From assembly GCA_016937345.1 (NCBI GenBank), contig JAFGWE010000032.1, positions 1-64,000 on the forward strand: a stretch of 64,000 nucleotides of DNA, read 5' to 3'. Positions 1 through 8,290 of this stretch are shown here, one piece after another (within the stretch, counting starts at the first letter, position 1; each line of letters opens with the position of its first letter). The notes under the pieces were generated by a model, which was given only the letters and a program-made list of their open reading frames with translations, was not told the DNA's origin and searched no databases. The stretch is from Methanomicrobiaceae archaeon. GTDB lineage: Archaea; Halobacteriota; Methanomicrobia; Methanomicrobiales; Methanomicrobiaceae. A program made the translations under genes and the position numbers.

Positions 1-32
1 ATCAAAAAAGTTTTTTTTTAATCCCTGTTTGA

Positions 33-1208
33 TCACAAAAACTCTATTACCTGACCTAAATCATCATATGAAACAACTCTGCCCGCTTTCCTGTTTTGGG
101 GGCTGTCCCCGCCGTAAACAACAAAAGATCTCTTTGGAGGATTGCCTGAAAGATTATTCCAGTATGAGATGTTTTTGAAGTAATCGTCATTTACTGTTCT
201 TCCTGCCTTGATTTCGACCGGCACCGGATTATCTTCTCCTGTGTCAATTATGCAGTCGATTTCATGTCCTGCCTTATCTCTCCAGTAGTAGAGGTTGTTC
301 TCCTTTGCCCTGTTGAACCTGTATTTTAAGAGTTCACTAATAATCAGGGACTCAAAAAGCCCTCCTTTCAGCGAGTGGTATTTCACCTGTTCGATGTCCT
401 GTATCCCGAGAAGGTATGCGGCAAGACCGGGATCTGTAAAATAGAGTTTTGGCATTTTGATAAGCCGTTTGTTGAAATTTTTGTGATGAGTCCTTGTAAG
501 AATTATTATGAATGACGCAGAGAGAAGTGAAATCCATTCCCTTACAGTGTTGTCAGATATTCCGCAATCATTTCCAATTGAGGTTAGATTTATTATCTGC
601 CCGTTTCTGTTTGCACACATCTTCAAAAAATCCTGAAATGTGGAGAGGTTTTTTATCTGTTTAATCTGCCGGAGGTCTCTTTCAATATATGTCTGGACAT
701 AGGAAGAGTAAAAGTCCGATGCATTAATCCTACTGCCATAAATCCTTGGAAAAAAACCGTTGAACAAATAACCCTCATATGTTTTCTGACCAACACCTGC
801 TGCTTTTAATTCACTCATCGAGAGAGGGAGAAGTTTTAAAATTCCAACCCTCCCTGCAAGCGACTGGGATATTTTTTCTGAGAGCATGAAATTCTGTGAC
901 CCTGTAAGGATAAATCTCCCATTTTCTGATGATGTGTCAAGTATCCCCTGGAGGTAAGAAAAAAGCTCAGGTACATGCTGAATCTCATCAATTATCGCTC
1001 CTGTCTTTTCATACTGTTTCAGAAAACTTCTTGGATCTTCCAAAGCGTATGCTCGTGTGTCCGGCTCTTCCAGGAGCACATATGGTTTATCTGGAAAAAC
1101 AGCCTTTACAAGGGTTGTCTTTCCCGATTGCCTTGGCCCTGTTACAGATACTGCCGGAAATCCGCCTGCAAGCTGCTTTAGTTTTTCTTCCGCCTCTCTT
1201 TTGATCAT
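33..1208 (-). CDS. AAA family ATPase with DUF4143 C-terminal domain
   Basis: A 391-residue P-loop ATPase of the AAA_14/DUF4143 type. The Walker A motif GPRQSGKT lies at residues 24-31 and the Walker B segment AIIDEIQ at about 71-77. The C-terminal third carries the DUF4143 region, with a nuclease-like stretch (YYWRDKAGHEIDCII, then PVEIK) that resembles a PD-(D/E)xK core. These proteins are common, often single-gene accessory elements of archaea and bacteria, and their substrate is unknown. It stands alone at the left edge; the nearest gene on the same strand begins over 300 bases upstream. The length is normal for the family and no damage is visible. Confidence 0.9.
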   Translation of the reverse strand: MIKREAEEKLKQLAGGFPAVSVTGPRQSGKTTLVKAVFPDKPYVLLEEPDTRAYALEDPRSFLKQYEKTGAIIDEIQHVPELFSYLQGILDTSSENGRFILTGSQNFMLSEKISQSLAGRVGILKLLPLSMSELKAAGVGQKTYEGYLFNGFFPRIYGSRINASDFYSSYVQTYIERDLRQIKQIKNLSTFQDFLKMCANRNGQIINLTSIGNDCGISDNTVREWISLLSASFIIILTRTHHKNFNKRLIKMPKLYFTDPGLAAYLLGIQDIEQVKYHSLKGGLFESLIISELLKYRFNRAKENNLYYWRDKAGHEIDCIIDTGEDNPVPVEIKAGRTVNDDYFKNISYWNNLSGNPPKRSFVVYGGDSPQNRKAGRVVSYDDLGQVIEFL

Positions 1209-1380
1209 ATTAGTTTCTCATGTGGACAGATCCGAATTTGTATTTCGGATTTGTCCAAAGCATTTCTTGAAAATTGTATTTTATAATATAAAAAAATATT
1301 GGCAAATCTAATTGGACTTGTTCTTTTTGCAGGGAAGAGGCTTGAAAAAAAGTATTTGGGTAGATATTGTCCGGCATTAA

Positions 1381-1503
1381 TTACTCAGGCTTAACACCCA
1401 CATAAAACGTAACTGCATCCCCGCACCCGAAATCATCCTGTGTCAGAAGATTTTCATGACAGGTTATGTCTGAAAAACCGGCCTCTTGTAGTATCGGAAA
1501 AAT
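1381..1503 (-). pseudogene. C-terminal remnant of a class I SAM-dependent methyltransferase
   Basis: The gap between the ATPase gene and the metal-binding protein holds a 41-codon open stretch on the minus strand, bounded by stop codons. It has no usable start but reads like protein. It begins IFPILQEAGFSDI and ends GCGDAVTFYVGVKPE, followed by TAA. The pattern (helix, AGF-x-D-I strand, last strand ending in FYVGVKP) is what one expects at the C-terminus of UbiE/ArsM-like methyltransferases. No N-terminal SAM-binding motif is found nearby, so this looks like the 3' end of a deleted gene. Family assignment rests on pattern memory only. Confidence 0.4.
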
Positions 1504-1520
1504 TTTTTAAAACAAAAAAA

Positions 1521-2519
1521 TTATTTTCTTATAAACACAAGAGCCGCACCCAAAATTCCGGACAGGATCATAAAAGGCTCCAGCGGTGATTTTTGTGTTG
1601 GCATCTCTGTTGTTACGGTCCCTTTTGTTTCCTGTGGTTCGGGGGAAGCCTCTTTTGCTGTCACAAGCCCTTTGTTGTATATGAGGACATCAGGAATTGT
1701 GTCCACACCGCTGATGGATTTTGGGAAATTGGTAAAGATTACTCTCTCTGCATTGATTCCAATGTCGTTTAGTGCCTCCTCGATACCTTTGCCAAGCTCT
1801 CCTGACTGCATATTCTCAATAACATACCGGACATTTTTGTATTTTTCAGGATTTTCCTGTATCCTGTCAACAAGTTTTGCAGCGGTGAGCTCTCCGTTCT
1901 GGACAAATTCCGGAGCGTACACATCTACGATATTCAGGCCGAGCCACTTCTGAGCCGGTTCTTTCTGCCATATCATGACGATAACGTCCTGTCCTGAGAT
2001 GAGTTCTGCCTCCTCAGCTGATATGTCAGCGGTATCGATATTTTCAAGATATTTTTCATAATTATCTTCATAATATGATGCATTGTCAGGATCAGCACTT
2101 AAAAGCCAGCCTTTTACCTCTTCGGCAAGCAGTCTGGCATTTTCGGGGGTGTTCCATGTCATATCCGGATTTTTCAGGGTTACCCAGTTAATTGATCCGT
2201 AGTCATTTGCCTCCATGAAATCATTCAGCGGAGGAATCACATACTGTTTGTCAACGCTGCTGTTATGGGCTACAAAGAGATCTGCTCCTGCGATAAAATC
2301 CCTGTTCATCTGTATCCTGTTGTTGATTATATCCCCTTGGAGATGCGGACATATTGTAGGATCTGCAACATAAATGGAGGTTACTTTTTCCCCCCCGATG
2401 GACTGAACGGGCTCCCATAACACACTGGTTGTGGACACGACATCCAGTGCACTCACTGCAGGGCAGCAGATGAGCACTGCAGCTATGAATACTGGAATAA
2501 AAAAACCGAATCTTTTCAT
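1521..2519 (-). CDS. Metal-ion ABC transporter substrate-binding protein (ZnuA/TroA-like)
   Basis: A 332-residue exported binding protein of the cluster 9 (zinc/manganese) class. It has an N-terminal signal peptide (hydrophobic residues 8-24, ending near VSALD). A ligand-type histidine lies in PHLQGD, further candidate ligands in HNSSVD, and a C-terminal hydrophobic helix (about 315-330) should anchor it outside the membrane, as is usual in archaea. It is the last gene of a transport operon: the permease and ATPase genes lie directly upstream, with 22 bases between permease stop and this start. Metal specificity cannot be read from the sequence; the usual His-rich loop of zinc binders is absent. 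Confidence 0.85.
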   Translation of the reverse strand: MKRFGFFIPVFIAAVLICCPAVSALDVVSTTSVLWEPVQSIGGEKVTSIYVADPTICPHLQGDIINNRIQMNRDFIAGADLFVAHNSSVDKQYVIPPLNDFMEANDYGSINWVTLKNPDMTWNTPENARLLAEEVKGWLLSADPDNASYYEDNYEKYLENIDTADISAEEAELISGQDVIVMIWQKEPAQKWLGLNIVDVYAPEFVQNGELTAAKLVDRIQENPEKYKNVRYVIENMQSGELGKGIEEALNDIGINAERVIFTNFPKSISGVDTIPDVLIYNKGLVTAKEASPEPQETKGTVTTEMPTQKSPLEPFMILSGILGAALVFIRK

Positions 2520-2541
2520 AAAGAATAGTGTGAAATATAAT

Positions 2542-3375
2542 TTAATATGGTTTACGATATGATATTTTTCTTTTTGGTGATAATATCATTGACACCACAA
2601 ATACAGATGTTATCATTATTGCTGTCAGAGGAGCTACCGGCAGAGACCAGGCGAGACCTGCAAGGGCTCCGATAACACTTACAGTGCCGGCTATTGCAGG
2701 CGCCACAATAAACATGGATTTTAAACTGTGGCAGAACTGATAGGCTGCTGCTGCCGGAGTTACGAGCCAGACAAACAGAAGAAGACCGCCGATGATATTA
2801 AGGCTGAGTGCCACTGCCAGTGCTATTATAAACAGAATGCCGTAATACAGAGGTTTTACAGGTATTCCTGATGCTTCTGCTATTTTCCTGTTAAAAATAA
2901 GTGCTGATATCTCTTTATAGAAAAGATATACGAATATTATTGATATTACTGATATTCCTGCAAGGGCATAGATCTCCTCGCGGTAAAGGGATACTACATC
3001 TCCAAATAGAAGTGCGGTTGCACTCATCCCCATTCCGAGATACTGCATGTATGCTATGAAAAATATTGCAATGGCCATTGTCATCCCGAAAAATACTCCG
3101 AGTATTGAGTCAGTTGACATTTTTGAATATTCGCCTACAGGTCCTATAAGAAGGGCAACAAGAACACTTGCTGCGATTGCTGCAAGAGTTGAGTTTATAC
3201 CGGCAAACATTCCGATTGCAGCGCCGGCAAATGCTGCATGAGCCATTGTAAAACCAATTGAGGATACATTAAACTGCGTTACAATAACTCCGAGTATACT
3301 GCATGACAATGAGGCAAAAAGCATCGCTTCAACAGCATGGCAGACAATATTGTTGGATATTAAAAATTCAAGCAT
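2542..3375 (-). CDS. Metal-ion ABC transporter permease (ABC-3 family, ZnuB-like)
   Basis: An integral membrane permease with about eight hydrophobic helices, of the ABC-3 family that imports Zn, Mn or Fe. The ATG chosen (protein beginning MLEFLISNN) overlaps the last codons of the ATPase gene by eight bases, with GGAGAG just upstream. That is typical translational coupling, and it gives 277 residues, the family's usual size. A longer frame exists upstream but would lie inside the ATPase gene. The helix carrying FTMAHAAFAGAAIG matches the conserved segment of the family. It works with the neighbouring ATPase and binding protein. Confidence 0.88.
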   Translation of the reverse strand: MLEFLISNNIVCHAVEAMLFASLSCSILGVIVTQFNVSSIGFTMAHAAFAGAAIGMFAGINSTLAAIAASVLVALLIGPVGEYSKMSTDSILGVFFGMTMAIAIFFIAYMQYLGMGMSATALLFGDVVSLYREEIYALAGISVISIIFVYLFYKEISALIFNRKIAEASGIPVKPLYYGILFIIALAVALSLNIIGGLLLFVWLVTPAAAAYQFCHSLKSMFIVAPAIAGTVSVIGALAGLAWSLPVAPLTAIMITSVFVVSMILSPKRKISYRKPY

Positions 3376-4120
3376 TTTGTATCTCTCCCGAAATACTGCG
3401 GATCTTATTTTCAACTTCGTCCGGGCTGCATGTTTCATCAAGTGATATTCTGCCCTCATTCATGGCGACTATCCTGATATCAAAGTCAGGAAGTGCATCA
3501 AATGCATGCGAGACAATTATTATCGTACACCCTTTTCTGGCCATTTCGCCGAGCATTTCACTTACAAACTCCCTTGTCAGCAGATCAAGGTTGCTGAAAG
3601 GTTCATCAAGCAGGAGTATTTCAGGATCCTTTGCAATGCTTTGTGCAATCAGGGCTTTCTGCTGCTGGCCGCCGCTGAGTTTTCCTATAGGCATGTCTTT
3701 GAGATTTTCAATTTTAAGCACCTTCATGGCTTCAAGGGCCCTGTTAATATCCTTCTCGCCTGTTTTTTTCAGGGGGCCTATGAGACCATATCTGCCCATC
3801 AGTACTATTTCACCGACATTGAAGGGTGTCATCGGGTCAAAAGCAAAATTCTGGATTACATAACCCACTCTTTTCCTGATATTGTTGCCTTTTGAACTGA
3901 CATTCATCCCCAGAACTTCAGCCTCTCCGTGTGTGATCTTTAACAGCCCGTTTATTGTCTCCAGGATTGTTGTTTTTCCTGCCCCGTTTGGGCCGCCGAT
4001 AATTACGAACTCTCCCGGAAAAATATCCAGTGATACATCCCTGATCACCGGATATTCGGCACCTTCATATGCGGTATAAATATTTTTCAGGCTGATGACG
4101 GGTTTTTGATGCGAAGACAT
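3368..4120 (-). CDS. Metal-ion ABC transporter ATP-binding protein (ZnuC-like)
   Basis: A 250-residue ABC ATPase. Walker A GGPNGAGKT is at residues 42-50, the Q-loop around YVIQNF, the signature LSGGQQQ at about 148-154 and Walker B ILLLDE at 168-173. It energises the permease encoded immediately downstream, which it overlaps by eight bases. The upstream fmdE-like gene ends one base before this gene's start codon. Operon order is therefore fmdE-like, ATPase, permease, binding protein. The sequence places it in the metal-cation (cluster 9) rather than the molybdate class; that call is by context with the ABC-3 permease. Confidence 0.9.
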   Translation of the reverse strand: MSSHQKPVISLKNIYTAYEGAEYPVIRDVSLDIFPGEFVIIGGPNGAGKTTILETINGLLKITHGEAEVLGMNVSSKGNNIRKRVGYVIQNFAFDPMTPFNVGEIVLMGRYGLIGPLKKTGEKDINRALEAMKVLKIENLKDMPIGKLSGGQQQKALIAQSIAKDPEILLLDEPFSNLDLLTREFVSEMLGEMARKGCTIIIVSHAFDALPDFDIRIVAMNEGRISLDETCSPDEVENKIRSISGEIQNA

Positions 4121-4121
4121 G

Positions 4122-4559
4122 TCACACTTCAGTTACATCAAAAAGATCTGAACGATTCATACTGTACATTTCTTCGGCCATCTTTTCAATATGGAGTTCA
4201 TAATCCTCGGAATGTTCAGGCACCTCATATTTCTTTGGTGTGATTATCAGTTTCTTCCCTCCTGATTCAAATTCACACCTTAAATTGTCACTGACTATCA
4301 GTTCGATATTTCTCTTTCCAAGTGTGCATCCGCTTCCAAGCTGAACTCCGTCTGCAAGACAGCTCTGCGGGGTTTTTCCTGAACAATAGACTTTTGCATT
4401 TATTTCAAACGGATTATTGCCTAAGTATTCTGAAGCATATCTCCCGATTCTATAGCCTATAACAATATAGGGGCCAAGATGGCCGTGAAATGTCGCAAGG
4501 TCCTCTACAGAGTACTCCCTGTCAAGTTCCATATATTTGCAGTGGTCGTGAAATTTCAT
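4122..4559 (-). CDS. FmdE family protein
   Basis: A 145-residue protein matching the FmdE fold (named after formylmethanofuran dehydrogenase subunit E). Residues about 19-45 hold the diagnostic FHGHLGPY and GYRIG motifs, and the CSGKTPQSC and GSGCTLGK segments follow at about 61-82. The Cys and His residues of these motifs are thought to bind metal. It lacks the C-terminal zinc ribbon found in some members. It is the first gene of the metal-ion ABC transporter operon, which suggests a role in metal handling rather than as a stable subunit of the dehydrogenase; no fmd or fwd genes are nearby. Confidence 0.8.
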   Translation of the reverse strand: MKFHDHCKYMELDREYSVEDLATFHGHLGPYIVIGYRIGRYASEYLGNNPFEINAKVYCSGKTPQSCLADGVQLGSGCTLGKRNIELIVSDNLRCEFESGGKKLIITPKKYEVPEHSEDYELHIEKMAEEMYSMNRSDLFDVTEV

Positions 4560-4724
4560 AACAAATCCTCTGATGAATTTAAGTACTTTTTATTTGGTGC
4601 TGATTTGTTTTATAACTTTTAATTACGTTGTTAATAACAGATCTACAAATAATTAATAAAAAGGTTATTTTATTGGCTGAAAAGTTTTCATAACGAATAT
4701 TAACAATGTTATGCAAGTAATTTT

Positions 4725-5393
4725 ATGAATAAGGCAAAAGAGCATTTCAATGAAAGTGCTGAAAAATATGAAACTCTTATAGAAAAAATTGTAACCGGTT
4801 ATGAAACTTTTTTTAATCAGGCGTTAAGCCTTATTCCTGAAGGAAAAACAGAGATACTTGAACTTGGAAGCGGGACGGGTTATCTTACTGAAAAAATAAT
4901 AGCCGGAAATCCCGAAGCCTCAGTCACCTGCATTGATATGACCCCTGAAATGCTGGGGATTGCAATGGCAAAGGACACCTTGAAAGATGTTTCCTTTATA
5001 GAGGGTGATTTTACAAAAGTCTGGCCCGAAAAAAAATTTGACATTATCATATCCACGCTGTGCTTTCATCATTTAAATGATGAAGACAGAAAAGCCGCTA
5101 TCCAAAAAGTTCATGAATCCTTAAATGATGGCGGTGTATTCGTCAATGGTGATGTATTCAAACCGAATAATGACTTTATTGAGGAACTCTTAAACCGGAG
5201 ATGGCTGGATTCAATGATAAAAAACGGCCTTTCAGAAAAACAGGCACTTGATATGGCAAATAAAAGAAAATCTGCCCTGCCTTTTATTGATACGCCTGAG
5301 GATTACAGGGAAAAATTGCTTAATGCAGGATTTAAGAGACATTTTTGCTTTTATTCATATGAAATATACAGCATATTTGCTGCATACAAATAA
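4725..5393 (+). CDS. Class I SAM-dependent methyltransferase
   Basis: A 222-residue Rossmann-fold methyltransferase. Motif I ILELGSGTGYL lies at residues 44-54, the acidic ribose-binding residue in VTCIDMTPEM, and motif II/post-II in FDIIISTLCFHHL. The substrate is unknown; the closest general type is the UbiE/Methyltransf_25 group acting on small molecules. It is monocistronic: a 165-base AT-rich promoter region precedes it and it faces a convergent gene downstream. No obvious Shine-Dalgarno sequence precedes the ATG, so it may be leaderless or short-leader. Confidence 0.8.
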   Translation: MNKAKEHFNESAEKYETLIEKIVTGYETFFNQALSLIPEGKTEILELGSGTGYLTEKIIAGNPEASVTCIDMTPEMLGIAMAKDTLKDVSFIEGDFTKVWPEKKFDIIISTLCFHHLNDEDRKAAIQKVHESLNDGGVFVNGDVFKPNNDFIEELLNRRWLDSMIKNGLSEKQALDMANKRKSALPFIDTPEDYREKLLNAGFKRHFCFYSYEIYSIFAAYK

Positions 5394-5397
5394 TATT

Positions 5398-5428
5398 GAT
5401 TTTTTTATTTTTCATCCCCCCAAAAAAA
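5398..5428. terminator. T-rich terminators between convergent genes
   Basis: A short convergent gap holds TTTTTTTATTTTTC for plus-strand transcripts followed by a run of seven A (T on the minus strand). Oligo-T tracts without a hairpin are the usual archaeal termination signal. Confidence 0.4.
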
Positions 5429-5429
5429 T

Positions 5430-6038
5430 TTATAATTCATTTATCAGATTGTCATTTGAATCAAGTATTTTTCTTGTTCCTTCGGGATACAGGAATCTTT
5501 TAAAAATTTTCGCCATAAATGGCATTACGATGTAGGTTAGGAAAAAAACAAGAATTGCAACATTAACCATATTTTGAAGAAGATATGGCAGTTCGCCAAA
5601 AAGCACCTTTTCGATTGGGGATAAAACAGAAAGGAGGGGCCATACTGCAAGCCAGGTTACAAAGTACTGCCTCTCTTTTTTCGGCGGTTTCATGACCCGG
5701 TTTCCGGGGAGAGTGAACCATGTCTCAAGTCCGTTTACCGTATAGACCCTGGGAGGTACAATTGTCATCTTTTTCTCGAGAATCTCCCAATTTTTGTATT
5801 CCTCTGAATTTGTCCAGTTTAAACGATCCTGTCTGCTCCTGAATTTTATAACGACCCTGTAATCTCCGTCTGCCGGGTCAAGTGGCCTGAAAATGTTTAT
5901 ACCCATATACCCGGGAAATTTTGAAATAATTCCTGAAAGTTTAATAAATTCCGACTCAAATGCCTTGTGACACTCCGGTTTAACAAAATGGGTTTTTACT
6001 ATAGTTATAGGATCAAAATCTCTGATTTCGTTATCCAT
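5430..6038 (-). CDS. Antibiotic biosynthesis monooxygenase (ABM) domain protein with membrane anchor
   Basis: A 202-residue protein. The N-terminal ~100 residues match the dimeric alpha-beta barrel ABM fold (TIVKTHFVKPEC; FPGYMGINIFRP; an RVVIKF strand; LNWTNSEEYKNW). The C-terminal ~80 residues hold two transmembrane helices (around YFVTWLAVWPLLSVL and VNVAILVFFLTYIVMPFMA). The same two-part layout is seen in COG3224-type proteins of unknown function. It is transcribed alone, divergently from the ABC exporter genes. No cofactor or catalytic residues can be claimed from sequence. Confidence 0.75.
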   Translation of the reverse strand: MDNEIRDFDPITIVKTHFVKPECHKAFESEFIKLSGIISKFPGYMGINIFRPLDPADGDYRVVIKFRSRQDRLNWTNSEEYKNWEILEKKMTIVPPRVYTVNGLETWFTLPGNRVMKPPKKERQYFVTWLAVWPLLSVLSPIEKVLFGELPYLLQNMVNVAILVFFLTYIVMPFMAKIFKRFLYPEGTRKILDSNDNLINEL

Positions 6039-6108
6039 CAGTTATTCTTTTTAACAAGTATCTATATATTGCATCCTGTAAGTTGAATTATCCTGAAAGG
6101 AGATTTAT

Positions 6109-6825
6109 ATGGCGTCTGTAATCAGAACCGATAACCTGACAAAGACTTATGGAGAGTTGAGAGCTGTTGACTCAGTCAGTCTTTCCGTTGAGAAGGGGAG
6201 TCTCTTCGGCCTTTTGGGCCCGAACGGCTCCGGAAAGACGACGATGATTAAGATGCTCACCGGTCAGATAAAAGCAACATCCGGCTCGGCAGAGGTTCTG
6301 GGACATGACTCTTTAAAGGACGGAATTAAGGTACGGGAGGTTGTCGGAATAATCCCCGAACAGGAGACCCCCCCGAGCTTTTTAACGTCATCCGAGTATC
6401 TTTCTTTTGTCGCTAAAATAAGAAATATTGAAGGAATTGAAAAAAAGGCCGACTGGTGGTTTGACTACCTTGATTTCGCTGACAAAAAGGATGTTCTCTG
6501 CAAGGATTTGTCACGCGGGACAAGGCAGAAGCTTATGTTTGCGCAGGCATTTCTGCATAATCCTGAGATTGCGTTAATTGACGAACCCTTAATAAATCTC
6601 GATCCCGTTATGCAGAGAAAGGTTAAGAACTTTTTAAAGGATTATGTAAAGGCCGGAAACACGATCTTTTTATCAACACACATTCTTGAAATTGCAGAGG
6701 ATATCTGCACCGATTTTGCGATTCTCCATAAAGGAAAGCTCCTTCATACCGGAAAAGTGGGTGAATTAAAAGAAAAGGGTGTGCACCTTGATGATTTCTT
6801 TATGGATCTTTTAGAACGGAGCTGA
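6109..6825 (+). CDS. ABC transporter ATP-binding protein (ABC-2 type export)
   Basis: A 238-residue ATPase. Walker A GPNGSGKT is at residues 37-44, the signature is a variant LSRGTRQK (instead of LSGGQ), and Walker B is IALIDEP. The variant signature and the short C-terminal tail are typical of ABC-2 exporters related to NatA and CcmA. AAGGAGATTT precedes the ATG at good spacing. It is followed by a large membrane protein six bases downstream, so the two form an exporter. The substrate is unknown. Confidence 0.88.
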   Translation: MASVIRTDNLTKTYGELRAVDSVSLSVEKGSLFGLLGPNGSGKTTMIKMLTGQIKATSGSAEVLGHDSLKDGIKVREVVGIIPEQETPPSFLTSSEYLSFVAKIRNIEGIEKKADWWFDYLDFADKKDVLCKDLSRGTRQKLMFAQAFLHNPEIALIDEPLINLDPVMQRKVKNFLKDYVKAGNTIFLSTHILEIAEDICTDFAILHKGKLLHTGKVGELKEKGVHLDDFFMDLLERS

Positions 6826-6830
6826 TTTTG

Positions 6831-8243
6831 ATGCTTACCCTCTTTAAGGCAATGTTTAAGGAAGAGTGGCGGATGCACTCAACCCTTTTTGGAAACCTTA
6901 ATTTTGCATTGTTTCCTGTGCTCATCTTTGCAATCGCATTTATGGGTGCATTTCTTCTGCCGCTTGTGCATAATATGATGGACACTTTTATCCTGAGCAT
7001 CGTTGTCCATGCCCAGTTTCTCTTAATGGGAGTTATGGTGGGCTCCTTTGGAATTTTGGGAAAAGAGGTTATGAACCGCAGATTCGGGCAGTCAAGCCTG
7101 ATTGCATATTCGGCAAGAAGCCTTCCCGTATCCGAGAGGATTTTGTTTTTGAATTTTGTTGTAAAGGATATTCTGTATTACTTCATTCTCTGGGTGCTTC
7201 CATTCTGCATGGGATTTTTAATTGCAGCGCCGTTTATAAATTTGAGCATTTTCTGGCCGCTTCTGTTATTTTTAACAATATCACTTGCATTCTTAACAGG
7301 ACTGTGTGTTGTTTTTCTCCTTTCATCCGTTTATGCGGTTAGTAAAAGAGCACTTTATCTGGTTCTTTCATTGATACTGGTAGCATTTGCTGTTGTCAGT
7401 ATTTTATACAGTCCTGTCTTTGCCCTTTCGTATCTCCTTCTGCCGGCAAACCTTTTCGTTTCGTTTTCATATTCAGGGCTTTTAATCTCCCTGCTGCTGA
7501 TTTTCGTTTTGTTCTTCCTCTCGGTTGTGTTCTATTCACCCTATGACACCTCATCAGAAAAGCACTACAAAAATCTCCTGAACTCCTGGTCAGAGAAGCT
7601 TTCATTTTTAAAGGACAGCACTCTGGTTGCAAAGGACTTTATTGATCTGTACAGGAGCGGAATCGGAATCGGCCAGACAATCTTCTCCTTTATTCTTCCC
7701 TTATGCCTGATTTGGCTTGTGATGTCTTTTGTAAATCAGTTTCTGCCGCAGACGGGAATTTTATTCACGCTTGCTGTAGTTTCAGGCGTTATTGCATCTA
7801 CGATATATACATGGCTCACCGAGTTTGACTCGATTTCGGCATACTACTTTCTGCCCCTGAGACTATCGTCTGTAATTTCCGCAAAAGCAAAGACATTTAC
7901 CGTTTTACAGGCAGTTCCTGTAATATTCCTGGCGGTTGTTGCAGTTATCTCCGGCGGAATCGGATTCTTCTTAAATTCCGTTGTTTTATGCCTCTCGGTA
8001 TCCTTCTTTGAGCTTGCACTTATGGTAAGGCTCTGCGGACTTTCTCCCGGAACGATGATCTACAATGTAAGGGTGTTTCTGGTGTACATCCTTGTGACAG
8101 GTCCTGTGATTCTTGTTCTCTTAGGGCTTACTTTTATAAGTCCTGCTCTTGCCTATCTTTCGGCCCTTATGCTGATTCCTGCATGGCTTATGATGAAAAG
8201 CGGGTTTAAGAAGTGGGACAGTGAGGATTTTACGGGGCTTTAA
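6831..8243 (+). CDS. ABC-2 type transporter membrane protein
   Basis: A protein of 470 residues with roughly twelve hydrophobic helices and almost no soluble domain, consistent with the permease of the upstream ATPase. The frame could also start at a TTG one codon earlier; the ATG is preferred. A short polar segment (about residues 235-265, SEKHYKNLLNSWSEKL) probably forms a cytoplasmic coupling region between two halves of six helices each. The family is hard to name: it resembles putative ABC-2 export permeases of Methanomicrobiales with unknown cargo. Confidence 0.8.
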   Translation: MLTLFKAMFKEEWRMHSTLFGNLNFALFPVLIFAIAFMGAFLLPLVHNMMDTFILSIVVHAQFLLMGVMVGSFGILGKEVMNRRFGQSSLIAYSARSLPVSERILFLNFVVKDILYYFILWVLPFCMGFLIAAPFINLSIFWPLLLFLTISLAFLTGLCVVFLLSSVYAVSKRALYLVLSLILVAFAVVSILYSPVFALSYLLLPANLFVSFSYSGLLISLLLIFVLFFLSVVFYSPYDTSSEKHYKNLLNSWSEKLSFLKDSTLVAKDFIDLYRSGIGIGQTIFSFILPLCLIWLVMSFVNQFLPQTGILFTLAVVSGVIASTIYTWLTEFDSISAYYFLPLRLSSVISAKAKTFTVLQAVPVIFLAVVAVISGGIGFFLNSVVLCLSVSFFELALMVRLCGLSPGTMIYNVRVFLVYILVTGPVILVLLGLTFISPALAYLSALMLIPAWLMMKSGFKKWDSEDFTGL

Positions 8244-8250
8244 ATATTTT

Positions 8251-8270
8251 AAAAAATAAAAAAAATTCAA
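8251..8270 (-). terminator. T-rich terminator of serS
   Basis: On the minus strand an oligo-T tract (eight T, an A, six T) lies about 20 bases after the serS stop. It is the usual kind of archaeal termination signal and lies between convergent genes. Confidence 0.4.
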
Positions 8271-8290
8271 ATAAATTTGTGGTTTTATGG

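Noticed and set aside
929-1204. Plus-strand frames opposite the AAA/DUF4143 ATPase
   Set aside because: They lie wholly antisense to a gene with clear Walker motifs and have no coding-like sequence.
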